Below are positions 8,508-17,344 of a stretch of 64,000 nt of DNA, piece by piece. The stretch's first letter is position 1. Each line of letters begins with the position of its first letter. The translations under genes and the position numbers were made by a program. Below the pieces are notes generated by a model. The model was not told the origin of the DNA, ran no database searches, and saw only the letters and a program-made list of their open reading frames with translations. The DNA is from Promicromonospora panici (GTDB lineage Bacteria; Actinomycetota; Actinomycetes; Actinomycetales; Cellulomonadaceae), in contig NZ_UWYY01000017.1 of assembly GCF_900608595.1 (NCBI RefSeq), forward strand, positions 117,462 through 181,461, given 5' to 3'.

Positions 8508-8972
8508 ATGAGCCAACGTGTCGTTGCCTGGGGCCGGGAGCTCCGTGAGGTCCACAAGCGGCTGCGGGATGCCCTCGGGCTGGCCCGGTCGGCGGTCGAG
8601 GCAGGCGGTTCCGGGCCGACGGCGGCGCGGGACCTGCAGCTCTACTGCGTCGGCTTCTGCGCGGCGCTGACCGGCCACCACCGCAGCGAGGACGCCACCC
8701 TGTTCGACGTCGTGCTCGCGGCCGAGCCGGACCTCGCGCCGGTGATCGCTGACCTGAAGCGGGACCACTCCATGCTGGACCACCTGCTGGGCGGGCTGGA
8801 GCGCGCCGCTCGGTCGGGTGCGGAACAGGGTGAGCTGCTGCGGCACCTCGACGGCATCGAGGCCGTCATGGAGACGCATTTCCGGTTCGAGGAGAAGAAG
8901 CTCGTCGAGGTGCTCGACGCTGCGGACCATCCCGCGGCCGACAGGCAGAAGATGCTCGGTCCGCTGGCCTGA
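8508..8972 (+). CDS. Hemerythrin HHE domain protein
   Basis: A 154-residue four-helix protein carrying the repeated His/Glu iron-ligand pattern: LREVHKRL, TGHHRSEDATLF, KRDHSMLDHLL and METHFRFEEKKL. Such proteins bind a di-iron centre and sense or store O2, NO or iron; the role here is unassigned. TAGGGT (8495-8500) may be its -10 box, 7 nt before the ATG, but AGGGTGA in the same place could instead be a ribosome-binding site. It follows nnr by 83 bases. Confidence 0.8.
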   Translation: MSQRVVAWGRELREVHKRLRDALGLARSAVEAGGSGPTAARDLQLYCVGFCAALTGHHRSEDATLFDVVLAAEPDLAPVIADLKRDHSMLDHLLGGLERAARSGAEQGELLRHLDGIEAVMETHFRFEEKKLVEVLDAADHPAADRQKMLGPLA

Positions 8973-9253
8973 CCCAGTACCGCATGAAATGGGCATTACG
9001 AGGTAATTTGGGGCATGTCGCACATTCTCATTGCTGCCCGAGATGCGCAGGCTGCGGCGGTATTTTCCCGTACCACAGTCTCAATCTGCACGATTTATCT
9101 CCTGCCATAGACTCCTGAAGCGCTACTGATCAATGTTCATGTAAGTGGCGAACTGGGGTTTGCGTGCCATCAAGTTACGGGCCTTCCGTGGCCGTTCCTT
9201 CGGTAGTTCCGGGGGTATGGACGAGCCAGGCGGGCAGCAGGGGGAGGGACCGC
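8973..9253. other. AT-richer intergenic region upstream of the LuxR-type regulator
   Basis: There is no convincing gene. The stretch from about 8985 to 9150 is clearly less GC-rich than the coding DNA on either side. It probably holds the promoter of the large regulator, but I cannot single out -35/-10 boxes. If the regulator starts at GTG 9164 instead of 9254, the last 90 bases would be coding. Confidence 0.5.
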
Positions 9254-11608
9254 GTGGTCCACGGGCGTGATCGAGAGCTGCGGGTCATCGGGCACTTCGC
9301 GACCGATCTGGACCCGACGGTCCTGGTCGTGCGCGGGTTGACCGGGATCGGGAAGACCGCGACGGTGCTCCATGCGCTGAAGCAGGTCGGAGCCGGCAAG
9401 TCCGCGGTACGGGTGGTCCGGCCGTGCTCGCCACGGCCGTCCGCCCACGACCTGGACCACGGCCGGCGCATCGACCTGTCGGCCTGGTCGGTCCCGGACC
9501 ATCTGGAGCACGACGCCGACTTCGACGCCGCGGGGTTCCTGCGCGCCGTCTCGGCGTGGGCCGGCGACGGCGCCTCCGGGCCGCGCGTCCTCTTCGTCGA
9601 CGACGTCGGGGTGCTCACCGCCGAGCGGGCGCGCTGGCTCCAGCGCCTGGCGGACGAGGCCTACGGGCAGGACTGGCGGGTGATCGCCGCCGTGCGGAGC
9701 ATCGCCGTCGAACCGCTCTCCGACGACGTCGAGGTGCTCGAGCTCGGCCCGCTCGACCGGATCTCGCTGCGCCACGTGCTCGACACGGAGCTGAGCGTCC
9801 CGGTGGCCGCCGACGTCGTCGAGCACCTGCGCTGGTGGAGCGCCGGCAACCCTCGCCTCGCGCTCGAGCTCGCGGGCACGCTGAGCACCGCCGAGCTGCG
9901 CGGGGACGCCTCCTGGGCGGGACCCGACACCGTCGGATCGGCTGCCCGGCGCGCCTACCGCGCGATGCTCGCGGGGCTCGACCCGGCGACGATGACCGCG
10001 CTCGCGACGGCGCCGCTGGGCGGACCCGGTCCGCTGGGCAGGCACGGCCCGGACCGCCGTGACGGCCGCACGGCCGTGCGGCATCCGCTGCTGGCCCTGC
10101 TGTGCCGTGAGGCGCGAGCGGCCGACGGGCCGGCGGACGGCCGCGAGGTCCCGCTCGTGGACGTCGAGACGGCCGGCGCCGGTCCAGCGGCGGGCATCCT
10201 GGACGGGCTGCACCTGGACGAGCTGCCGGCGCGCGCCTGGTCGGTGGTGGCTGCGACGCCCGACCCGCGCCTCGCCGCGCGCGCCGTCGGGGTGTCGCTG
10301 ATGACCGGTCGCGCCTGGGTGGACCACGCGGACGGCCCGCTCGTGCCGGACGGGGTCGGCCTGGAGTGGACCGACCACCTGTGGTGGCGGGACCCGGTAC
10401 ATGTCGGTGCGGAGGCGCGCGCAGCAGGTGCACGGGTCGCGGAGATGCTGCTGCGCCTGGAGGACTCCGGCGACCTGCTCCACTCCGGCGCGCTCCGGGC
10501 CGATCTCCGCCTGCTCGGGCCGACGCCCGGCCAGGACTGGGTAGGCGTCGACATCCAGGTGCGTGCGCTGCTGATGCTGGGCGACGTGGTCGGCGCGCGC
10601 GGGCTCCTCGCCGACCACTCGGGCGCGACGTCGGACCGCACCGTGGCGGAGATCGTGGCGCGCGACCTCGCCGCCGCCCGGGTCGCCGCGTTCGACGGGC
10701 GGGCCGTCGACGTCCGGGCGCATCTCGCGCACGCGGCGGAGCTGCGCCCCTCGGTCGACGAGTGGCTGCCGGCACGCGGCATGCGGGCCTCGGCGGACGC
10801 CGTCGTCGACGGGACCGTCCCCGCGAGCACCATGCCGGCGCAGGCGGGCAGCTGGTCGGCGCGGGTGCTCGGCGAGTACGCCGCCGACCTCGGCGCCGCG
10901 CACCTCGTGGTCGGCCAGGCGGAAGGGGCGGTGGCGCTGCTGACCATCGCGCTCGAGCACTGCGCGTGGCCGTATCGCGGTCGGGTGCAGGTGCGGTGCG
11001 ACCTCGTGGAGGCCGTCCTGGCCTCGGCGCCGGCCGACAAGGTCGGCCCGCGGGCCCAGCGGCTGCTCGAACCGGCGGTCGCGCCGGAGGAGCGGGCGGC
11101 CCCGGACGTCGCGGCGGCCTACTCCCGGCTCCGGGCGCTCCTGGCGGACGAAGGCACGCCGTCGGCCACCTTCGAGGCGGCGCTGCACGCGCCGCAGGCC
11201 CCGATGTCGCCGTGGCAGCGCGTGCGCATGCTGGTCGCCTACGGCCGGTACGCCGTGGCGCGCGGCGGGCGCGCGACGGGCAGGGCGATGCTCGACGAGG
11301 CCCGGACGCTGGTGCGCCTGGCAGGGATGGCCGGATGGCTGCGCGGCATCGACGCGTTCCTCGCGGAGGCGGACGCGAGCGGAGGTGCCGACCCCGAGTG
11401 GGAGGTGCTCGGCGGCCACGAGCGGGAGATGGTCCGGCTCGCAGTGCACGGCGCGACGAACTCGCAGATCGCCCAGGCGACTTTCGTGTCCGAGCGGACG
11501 GTCGTGAACCGGTTGCGCCGGGCGTACGCGACGCTCGGCATCCGGGACCGGAGGGACCTGGTCCGGCTCGCCGAGACCCGTCCGCCGGCCTGGCTCGTCC
11601 GCGGCTGA
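9254..11608 (+). CDS. Large LuxR-family ATPase regulator (LAL-like)
   Basis: About 784 residues. The N-terminus is a STAND-type ATPase with Walker A GLTGIGKTATVL and Walker B RVLFVDDVGVL. A long Ala-rich alpha-helical middle resembles the solenoid of LAL regulators. The C-terminus (last 65 residues) is a LuxR HTH: REMVRLAVHGATNSQIAQ, then VSERTVVNRLRRAYATLG. I prefer GTG 9254 because GGGAGG lies 6 nt upstream and VVHGRDREL is the usual family opening. GTG 9164 is possible. The following gene is a surface protein, so regulation of it is an attractive guess, not shown. Confidence 0.85.
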   Translation: MVHGRDRELRVIGHFATDLDPTVLVVRGLTGIGKTATVLHALKQVGAGKSAVRVVRPCSPRPSAHDLDHGRRIDLSAWSVPDHLEHDADFDAAGFLRAVSAWAGDGASGPRVLFVDDVGVLTAERARWLQRLADEAYGQDWRVIAAVRSIAVEPLSDDVEVLELGPLDRISLRHVLDTELSVPVAADVVEHLRWWSAGNPRLALELAGTLSTAELRGDASWAGPDTVGSAARRAYRAMLAGLDPATMTALATAPLGGPGPLGRHGPDRRDGRTAVRHPLLALLCREARAADGPADGREVPLVDVETAGAGPAAGILDGLHLDELPARAWSVVAATPDPRLAARAVGVSLMTGRAWVDHADGPLVPDGVGLEWTDHLWWRDPVHVGAEARAAGARVAEMLLRLEDSGDLLHSGALRADLRLLGPTPGQDWVGVDIQVRALLMLGDVVGARGLLADHSGATSDRTVAEIVARDLAAARVAAFDGRAVDVRAHLAHAAELRPSVDEWLPARGMRASADAVVDGTVPASTMPAQAGSWSARVLGEYAADLGAAHLVVGQAEGAVALLTIALEHCAWPYRGRVQVRCDLVEAVLASAPADKVGPRAQRLLEPAVAPEERAAPDVAAAYSRLRALLADEGTPSATFEAALHAPQAPMSPWQRVRMLVAYGRYAVARGGRATGRAMLDEARTLVRLAGMAGWLRGIDAFLAEADASGGADPEWEVLGGHEREMVRLAVHGATNSQIAQATFVSERTVVNRLRRAYATLGIRDRRDLVRLAETRPPAWLVRG

Positions 11609-11632
11609 CCGCTGCCGGAACGCAGGTTTTTC

Positions 11633-11654
11633 ACCCGAAATTGCGGGTCTTTTT
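11633..11654 (+). terminator. Rho-independent-type terminator after the LuxR-type gene
   Basis: ACCCG and CGGGT pair over 5 bp around a 6-base AT loop, followed by CTTTTTT-like T-rich sequence (TCTTTTT), 25 bases after the stop codon. It is one of few T-tailed hairpins in the window. Confidence 0.55.
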
Positions 11655-11694
11655 CAACCGGCATTTCGGACGACCTTCACTTCTCCCCGCCAAT

Positions 11695-11721
11695 GTGCGT
11701 GCGGATGGCTTTAACACGCAC
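11695..11721. promoter_or_regulatory. GTGCGTG-N13-CACGCAC inverted repeat
   Basis: A perfect 7-bp inverted repeat with a 13-base spacer, in the region upstream of the surface-protein gene. It could be a dimeric regulator site. There is no direct evidence for which protein binds. Confidence 0.35.
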
Positions 11722-11853
11722 CTGAGCGCCTCGAACGCACGGCAACTTGCGTTCCGTTGCGTCAGCGCACGATTACCGCTCTGCCTGGCAGGTCCCTGTG
11801 AACCACTGTTCGCTGAAGCCCGGGCACCGGTGTGTTCTACGCCACCGCCCCCA

Positions 11854-11889
11854 ACCGATCCGGACGTGATCACGTACCGATCCGGACGT
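11854..11889. promoter_or_regulatory. Direct repeats ACCGATCCGGACGT flanking palindrome ACGTGATCACGT
   Basis: Two identical 14-base copies (11854-11867 and 11876-11889), 22 bp apart, are joined by a perfect 12-bp palindrome (11864-11875). The second copy runs into a T7 tract. It lies 36 bases before the surface-protein start. Either a double operator (two helical turns apart) or part of a terminator. Confidence 0.55.
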
Positions 11890-11924
11890 TTTTTTGAAGC
11901 GTGAATATGGAGGAGTGAGTTCTC

Positions 11925-14900
11925 TTGAACCGAACGCAAGTACCGTCCCGACGCCGGAGGGGAAGCGTCCCGTGGCGCCGGTCCCTGGCGACGGCCGCGG
12001 CAGCAGCAGTGGTGGTCACGACCACCGGACTGCCGGCGGTCGCAGTGGACAACTACCAGGACGAGCCGTCGGAGGCCGCTGCTGCGAGCGTCCTCGACTC
12101 GACGCTCTTCCAGGAGGCGCTGCTCGCAGCTGCCTACTCGGACGCAGACTCGGAGTCGAACCCCGGGCCGAACGAGGGCAACCTCAATGTCGAGCTGCTC
12201 GGCTCGGAGCTCGTCCGGATCGGTGACGTCGAGGTACCCCTCGACCAGATCATGGACTTCGGTCAGCTCGGTGCGCTGGCCAGCAAGAGCGAGGCGTCGT
12301 CCCCGGTCGACGCGTACGCGGTCTCCGGCCTGCTCGGCGCGGACGGCGGCGTGACCCTGGACGGCGAGACCGAGGACTTCGGCAAGGCGACCGTGGACGT
12401 CCTGTCCGCCGCGCGCCTGCTGGGCGTCGACGGCCTCACCGACCAGATCGTCGACCAGCTCCTGCTCGAGGCAGGTGCCGCCGCGGCCGAGGCCAAGGCC
12501 GAGGACGGCGTGATCCTGGACCAGGACGGCGTGGGTGGCTTCGGCCAGTACCGTGTTGCCGACCTGGACCTGTCCATGCACTCCCCGGTCATCGAGAACG
12601 CTGCCTCGTCGATCTACGACATCGGCGGCACCATCGACGGAGCCGTCGAGGACCTCGTCAACGAGAACCTCGACGACAGCGCGCTGACCGGTCTGTTCGA
12701 CGCGGTCCCGGGTGTTCCGACGCCCTCGATCACCGTCGACAGCAACATGCAGGAGAACCTGTTCCAGTCCGTCGTGGGCGAGCCGATCACCTCGGCGAAC
12801 CAGCTCATCACCATCGACCTGTCGACCGGTGAGCTGCAGATCCACCTCGACAAGCTGGTGGACAACCCCGACGAGACCGAGGGCGGCCTCAACGAGCTGC
12901 CCCCGAACTACGAGCTCATCGACGACACGACCTACCCGCTGATCGCGGAGACCGTGCACGAGCTGATGCAGGAAGTCACCCGCATCCTCATCGGTGCGAT
13001 CGAGGACTCGCTGAACTCCGTCACGGTCAACATCGCCTTCTACGAGGAGGGCGCCCTGGGCACCCTCGACGTGTCGTGGTCGCTCCCGCTGGCGGACGCC
13101 GTGAACGGCGACTTCCCCGAGGCCGTCGACAACAGCACGGGCACCATGGCGCCGGTCGCCACGGTCCTGGTCAACACCATCAACACGGTCGGTCCGGCGC
13201 TCGCGCCGATCCTGGCCCCGGTGTACGACCTGCTGATCAGCGACGAGGGTGACAACATCTTCGAGCTGCTGATCAACGACCTCAAGACGGACTCCATCAC
13301 CACGCCGATCCGCGAGATGCTCTCGCCGGTCTTCGACGTGCTGGCGAAGGTCCTGTCGATCCAGATCAACCGCCAGGTCACCGAGACCTCCGTGTCCCCG
13401 ACCTCCACCGAGGCCGAGGCTGCCGAGGTCGTCACCTCGCTCGATCTGTCGGCGCTGAGCATCGCCCTGCTGCCGGACAACGAGGTGGCTCGCGTCAACC
13501 TGGGCAACGCCGCCGTGCGCATCTCTCCGGACGGCGATGGCGGCCCGGGCGAGATCGACCCGTCACTGACGGTCAACCCCGAGTCGGTCGCTCCCGGTCA
13601 GTCGACCATCGCGACGGGCGAGGGCTACACCCCGGACTCGACGGCCACCGTTCAGCTGGAGGACCCCGAGGGCAACCCCGTGGGTGACGCCATCCAGGTC
13701 GAGACGGACGCGGACGGCTCGTTCACGACTCCGGTCCCGGTTCCGGCCGACGCCGAGCTGGGCGACTACACGGTCGTTGGCACCGACGACACGACAGGCG
13801 AGGCCGCCGAGGCTCCGCTGGCCGTGGTCGCCGGTTCCGACATCTGCGCCATGGACCCGACCCTGACGGTCGAGCCGGGCTCTGCCTACCCGGGCGACAC
13901 CGTCTCGGTCGTGGGCCAGGGCTTCCCGGCCGGCGTCCCGGTCGTCGTTCAGCTGCGCGACGCCGAGGGCAACGCGGTCGGCGAGCCGATCACGGTCACC
14001 CCGGACGAGGCCTGCGGCTTCATCACGGACCTGACGGTCCCGGAGGACGCCGAGCCCGGCGACCACGTCGTCGAGGCCCAGCCCGAGGACGGCAGCGAGG
14101 GTGCCGAGGCACCGCTCGAGATCCTCGACCCGGGCACCAACCCCCCGGGTGAGTGCACCGACCCGGCCATCACCGCCGACCCGGTCTCGGTCGAGGCCGG
14201 CGACGAGGTCATGATCACCGGTACCGGCTTCCCGGCCGGCGCGACGGTCACCGTGCAGCTCTTCGACACCGAGGGCAACGAGATCGGTGACCCCGTCACC
14301 GTGACGGTCGGCGACGACTGCGGCTTCGAGACCCCGATCACGGTGCCCGAGGGCACCCCGCCGGGCGTCATCATCGTGGACGCGCAGCCGGACGACGGCA
14401 GCGAGGGCGCGCAGACGCCCATCGTCGTCACCGAGAGCTTCGCTGGTGGCGAGCGCGACCTGACGGCGCGCTTCGAGAAGCCGTCCGTCGAGCAGGGCGG
14501 GGAGCAGACCTTCTACGCCTCGGGCTTCGACGCCGGCGAGCCCGTCGTCGCGGTCATCAACTCGACCGCCTTCGCACTGCCCGAGCAGGAGGCCGACGCG
14601 GACGGCAACGTCCAGTGGACCTTCACGGTCGACGAGCGTATCGACGTCGGTCGCCACCAGGGCATCGCCGTCAGCACGGTCGCGGGCGACTCGGCCATGG
14701 CCACCTTCGACGTCGTCGCGCCCTCGCTCAGCGGTGGTGGCGACGGTGACGGTGACGCCGGTGCGGGTGCCGGTGACGGCGACGGCGGTCCGCTCGCCAA
14801 CACGGGTGCGAACGTGACGGCTCTGATCGCCGCCACGGTGCTGCTGCTCGGCGCCGGTGCGGTCATGATCAAGCGTCGTCGCGAGATCAGTGCGGCCTTC

Positions 14901-14945
14901 GCTACCGCGATGGGCCGGTTCTCGGACGACAAGCCTGCCGTCTGA
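11925..14945 (+). CDS. Sortase-anchored surface protein, choice-of-anchor G type
   Basis: 1006 residues, starting at TTG after GGAGGAG. Residues 1-42 form a signal peptide (Arg-rich, then Ala/Val core ending PAVAVDN). Residues about 43-540 resemble the choice-of-anchor G family of acidic actinobacterial surface proteins, with no catalytic motif recognised. From about 545 come three tandem Ig-like repeats of 98-102 residues (starts near 545, 643, 745), each with a DP-LTV-P-S opening and G-GFPAG-type turn, then a fourth divergent one near 843. A Gly/Asp linker leads to LANTG at 957-961, a hydrophobic helix and an RRR tail: a class E sortase (LAXTG) signal. It is likely displayed on the cell wall. 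Confidence 0.85.
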   Translation: MNRTQVPSRRRRGSVPWRRSLATAAAAAVVVTTTGLPAVAVDNYQDEPSEAAAASVLDSTLFQEALLAAAYSDADSESNPGPNEGNLNVELLGSELVRIGDVEVPLDQIMDFGQLGALASKSEASSPVDAYAVSGLLGADGGVTLDGETEDFGKATVDVLSAARLLGVDGLTDQIVDQLLLEAGAAAAEAKAEDGVILDQDGVGGFGQYRVADLDLSMHSPVIENAASSIYDIGGTIDGAVEDLVNENLDDSALTGLFDAVPGVPTPSITVDSNMQENLFQSVVGEPITSANQLITIDLSTGELQIHLDKLVDNPDETEGGLNELPPNYELIDDTTYPLIAETVHELMQEVTRILIGAIEDSLNSVTVNIAFYEEGALGTLDVSWSLPLADAVNGDFPEAVDNSTGTMAPVATVLVNTINTVGPALAPILAPVYDLLISDEGDNIFELLINDLKTDSITTPIREMLSPVFDVLAKVLSIQINRQVTETSVSPTSTEAEAAEVVTSLDLSALSIALLPDNEVARVNLGNAAVRISPDGDGGPGEIDPSLTVNPESVAPGQSTIATGEGYTPDSTATVQLEDPEGNPVGDAIQVETDADGSFTTPVPVPADAELGDYTVVGTDDTTGEAAEAPLAVVAGSDICAMDPTLTVEPGSAYPGDTVSVVGQGFPAGVPVVVQLRDAEGNAVGEPITVTPDEACGFITDLTVPEDAEPGDHVVEAQPEDGSEGAEAPLEILDPGTNPPGECTDPAITADPVSVEAGDEVMITGTGFPAGATVTVQLFDTEGNEIGDPVTVTVGDDCGFETPITVPEGTPPGVIIVDAQPDDGSEGAQTPIVVTESFAGGERDLTARFEKPSVEQGGEQTFYASGFDAGEPVVAVINSTAFALPEQEADADGNVQWTFTVDERIDVGRHQGIAVSTVAGDSAMATFDVVAPSLSGGGDGDGDAGAGAGDGDGGPLANTGANVTALIAATVLLLGAGAVMIKRRREISAAFATAMGRFSDDKPAV

Positions 14946-14989
14946 TGAGCTGAGTCTCTGACGCAGGAAGCAAGTGTCTGACGCAGTAA

Positions 14990-15026
14990 GACCGGCCCGG
15001 TGCGACGTCGTCGCACCGGGCCGGTC
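14990..15026 (+). terminator. Strong hairpin after the surface-protein gene
   Basis: A perfect 17-bp stem starting GACCGGCCCGG with a 3-base loop, 45 bases after the stop codon. The stretch between stop and hairpin contains two copies of GTCTCTGACGCAG-like sequence (14954-14966 and 14975-14986). There is no T-run, as is common in high-GC bacteria. Confidence 0.75.
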
Positions 15027-15078
15027 CTGTGCTGGGAATGGCCCGTCCAGGGCCGGAGCGTGAAACCAAGGGGGAGTT

Positions 15079-16443
15079 GTGCCTGAACTGTCGTCGAGGC
15101 GGAGGGCGGTGCCGACGATCATCGCGGCAGCGGCCATCGTCGCGCTCGTCGTGGCCGCGATCCTGGTCGTGGAACAAGCAGTACCCGCAGCGCCGGCTCC
15201 GCGCGGAGACGAGTCGACGACGTCGAGCGGCGTGGACCTGGACTGTGCGGAGAACGACCCGATCACGCAGGAGCTGCTCAGCGGTTCCATGTGGTCCATG
15301 TGCTGGCGGGTGGACGCTAGCCGGGGGCTGGTGCTCGAGGACGTGCACTTCACACCCGCCGGGCACCGGCCGGTGCAGGTGCTCGCCGAGCTGTCGATCG
15401 GGCAGCTGGAGGTGCCGTACGACACCGGCCTGCGCAACACGGAGGACATCACCACCCAGGGCTTCGGTGGCAGCCACATGATGACCCTCACCGAGACGGA
15501 GTGCCTGGGCGAGCGTCTCGACACGTACGTGCCGAAGATCGGCGACGGCTCGATGGGCGGCGGCGGTGAGCAGCGCGCGGTCCTGTGCCAGGAGGTGGTC
15601 GACGGCGGCATCGCGTACCGCAGCGACGACGGCAGCGGGGCCGAGGTGGCCCGGCGCACGGACCTCCGGCTCGCAACGATCTCGAAGGTGGGCTGGTACG
15701 AGTACGTCAGCCAGTACACGTTCGGCGGCGACGGCAGCATCCGGTCCGACCTCGGCGCCACCGGTGACCTCTCGCCCGAGGACTACGGGGACGACCCGGC
15801 CCACGGCTGGCCCGTCGGCCCCGGGGACACCGACTACGCGACCAGCCACTCGCACAACGCGGTGTGGCGGGTGCACTGGGCGCTCGGCGGGCAGGGCGGC
15901 CAGGTGGTGGAGCAGTACGACGCCGAGCCGACCGGCGAGCAGGGCCCGCGGTCGCCGCTCGTCTCCGGCGGGCTCACCCCGATCTCGCGCGAGGGCACCG
16001 CGGAGGCCGCGGACCGGCGCTGGTGGCGCGTGGTCAACCCCGACGTGCTGAACGAGGACGGGCACGAGATCTCCTACCAGGTGGACCTCGGCGCGACGAC
16101 GCCGTTCGAGCTCACCCAGGACGACCATCACGACGACGGCGACCGGGCCGGCTACACCGTCGCGTTCACCGAGGCGGACGACTGCCAGCTGTTCGCCACG
16201 GCGAACAAGGAGGGCAGGTGCGGATCGGGCGTGCTCGACTTCGCGCAGGACGAGGCGGAGCTGTCCGACGTCGTCACCTGGGTGGCCGTCGGGTTCCACC
16301 ACGTCGCGCGCGACGAGGACCAGAGCCCCATGGAGATGCACTGGCAGGGCTTCACCCTGACCCCGCGTGACCTGACGGCCCAGCGTGTCGATCCGCCGTC
16401 GGCCCGCGAGGACGTGAACGGGAAGCCCGCCCAGGTGCCCTGA
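15079..16443 (+). CDS. Exported, compact copper amine oxidase homologue
   Basis: 454 residues starting at GTG after AAGGGGGAG. Residues 10-35 are an N-terminal membrane anchor or signal. The remainder aligns by eye with the catalytic domain of copper amine oxidases: putative base Asp123, two Cys in the equivalent loop, topaquinone-site segment GWYEYVSQYTFGGDGSI with Tyr207, copper ligands His257 and His259 (SHSHNAVWRVHW) and His407 or His408 (GFHHVARDEDQSPME). Spacings Tyr+50, +2 and about +148 match known enzymes. Oddities: the Asn normally before the cofactor Tyr is Trp206, and the usual N-terminal D2/D3 domains are missing. It may oxidise primary amines outside the cell or be a non-catalytic relative. 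Confidence 0.75.
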   Translation: MPELSSRRRAVPTIIAAAAIVALVVAAILVVEQAVPAAPAPRGDESTTSSGVDLDCAENDPITQELLSGSMWSMCWRVDASRGLVLEDVHFTPAGHRPVQVLAELSIGQLEVPYDTGLRNTEDITTQGFGGSHMMTLTETECLGERLDTYVPKIGDGSMGGGGEQRAVLCQEVVDGGIAYRSDDGSGAEVARRTDLRLATISKVGWYEYVSQYTFGGDGSIRSDLGATGDLSPEDYGDDPAHGWPVGPGDTDYATSHSHNAVWRVHWALGGQGGQVVEQYDAEPTGEQGPRSPLVSGGLTPISREGTAEAADRRWWRVVNPDVLNEDGHEISYQVDLGATTPFELTQDDHHDDGDRAGYTVAFTEADDCQLFATANKEGRCGSGVLDFAQDEAELSDVVTWVAVGFHHVARDEDQSPMEMHWQGFTLTPRDLTAQRVDPPSAREDVNGKPAQVP

Positions 16444-16458
16444 GGCGCCCTCGCCCGC

Positions 16459-17220
16459 TCAGGGCTTCCGCGCCTCCACGAGCGTGCGGCGGCTGTGGCA
16501 GACGAACGAGCCGTGCTCCGCGATGTGGGTACGCAGCGCCTGGAGGCGGTCGCGGTACTTCTCGACCGAGAAGTCGGGCACCGTCCACAGGACCTTGCGC
16601 AGGAAATGCACGACGGCCGCCAGGTCGAAGAATTCGACCTTCGTGAGCTTGTCCCGCAGCAGCACCATCTCCAGGCCGACGCCGGCCACCCGCTCGCGGA
16701 CCTGGTCCAGGTACTCGGCGTCCCGGTCCTCCTGCGGCCCCATGAGGAACTCGTAGAGCGCGCGGTTCGAACCCGCGCCGACCTCCTGGACCAGCAGCGT
16801 CCCGCCGGGTGCCAGGACCCGTGCCGCCTCCGCGTACGGGAACGAGACCGGGTGGCGGCTCGTGACCAGGCCGAACGTGCCGTCGTCGTAGGGGAGCGGG
16901 GCGATGGCGTCGTCGACCAGGGTGACGACCCCGCCGAACGGCTCCAGCACCGCCGAGGCGATCGCATGGTTGGGCGCCCAGCCCTCGGTGGCCCGCACCG
17001 TGCCCGGTACGCGGGCGGCCAGCCCGAGTGCCTCCGCGAAGACCTCGCCGCCGCCCGTGTCGACGTCGAGCACCGCATCGACCCGGCCCAGGTGCTCGCC
17101 GCACAGCCGGACGTAGCCCCAGCCGGGGCGTTCCTCGGTGGCCCGGCCGTCGAACCACGAGAAGTCCCAGCCGTCGGTCGGGACGGCCAGGCCCTCGGCG
17201 ATCTCCTCGTCGAACGTCAT
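16459..17220 (-). CDS. Class I SAM-dependent methyltransferase
   Basis: 253 residues. The SAM-binding motif I region reads VDAVLDVDTGGGEVF (about residues 47-61), followed by ATEGWAPNHAIA (motif II), LPYDDGTFGLVTSRHPVSF and RVLAPGGTLLVQEVG, the usual order for this fold. The substrate is unknown. A TAGTTT box (complement of 17227-17232) ends 6 nt before the ATG, suggesting a leaderless start. It is convergent with the amine oxidase gene (15 bases apart) and divergent from a membrane-protein gene. Confidence 0.85.
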   Translation of the reverse strand: MTFDEEIAEGLAVPTDGWDFSWFDGRATEERPGWGYVRLCGEHLGRVDAVLDVDTGGGEVFAEALGLAARVPGTVRATEGWAPNHAIASAVLEPFGGVVTLVDDAIAPLPYDDGTFGLVTSRHPVSFPYAEAARVLAPGGTLLVQEVGAGSNRALYEFLMGPQEDRDAEYLDQVRERVAGVGLEMVLLRDKLTKVEFFDLAAVVHFLRKVLWTVPDFSVEKYRDRLQALRTHIAEHGSFVCHSRRTLVEARKP

Positions 17221-17263
17221 ACGTCGAAACTATCCCCGGGAATCCCCCACCCACCAGCGCATA

Positions 17264-17279
17264 TCCCCCGAACGGGGGA
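17264..17279. promoter_or_regulatory. TCCCCCG/CGGGGGA palindrome between divergent genes
   Basis: A 7+7 bp perfect inverted repeat with two central A bases, between the methyltransferase gene and the membrane-protein gene. Position suggests an operator; as RNA it would make a short hairpin 66 bases ahead of the membrane-protein start. Confidence 0.35.
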
Positions 17280-17344
17280 GGGGGCGGGCACCCGGCGGGC
17301 GGGAGTGTGCAGGCATACGGCACGACCGACCGAAGGGAACCGTC

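Larger units (their letters stand above)
11609..11924. other. Intergenic control region of the surface-protein gene
   Basis: These 316 bases carry no gene I can support. Composition is AT-rich compared with the surroundings. It contains, in order, a terminator-like hairpin (11633-11654), a GTGCGTG/CACGCAC inverted repeat (11695-11721), paired direct repeats around a palindrome (11854-11889) and the GGAGGAG ribosome-binding site of the next gene. Confidence 0.6.

Noticed and set aside
9164..9253. Earlier GTG start of the LuxR-type regulator
   Set aside because: It adds 30 Ser/Pro/Val-rich residues, while GTG 9254 has GGGAGG at the right distance. Kept as an alternative only.
9170..11449. 759-codon frame opposite the LuxR-type regulator
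   Set aside because: Compositional shadow. The forward strand has the Walker A and HTH motifs.
14954..14986. Direct repeat TCTGACGCAG as a regulatory site
   Set aside because: Two copies lie after a stop codon and before a terminator hairpin. A role in transcript ending or mere duplication is more likely than an operator.
13563..15761. 732-codon frame opposite the surface protein and amine oxidase
   Set aside because: It spans a strong terminator hairpin and two good forward genes, and its translation is low-complexity.
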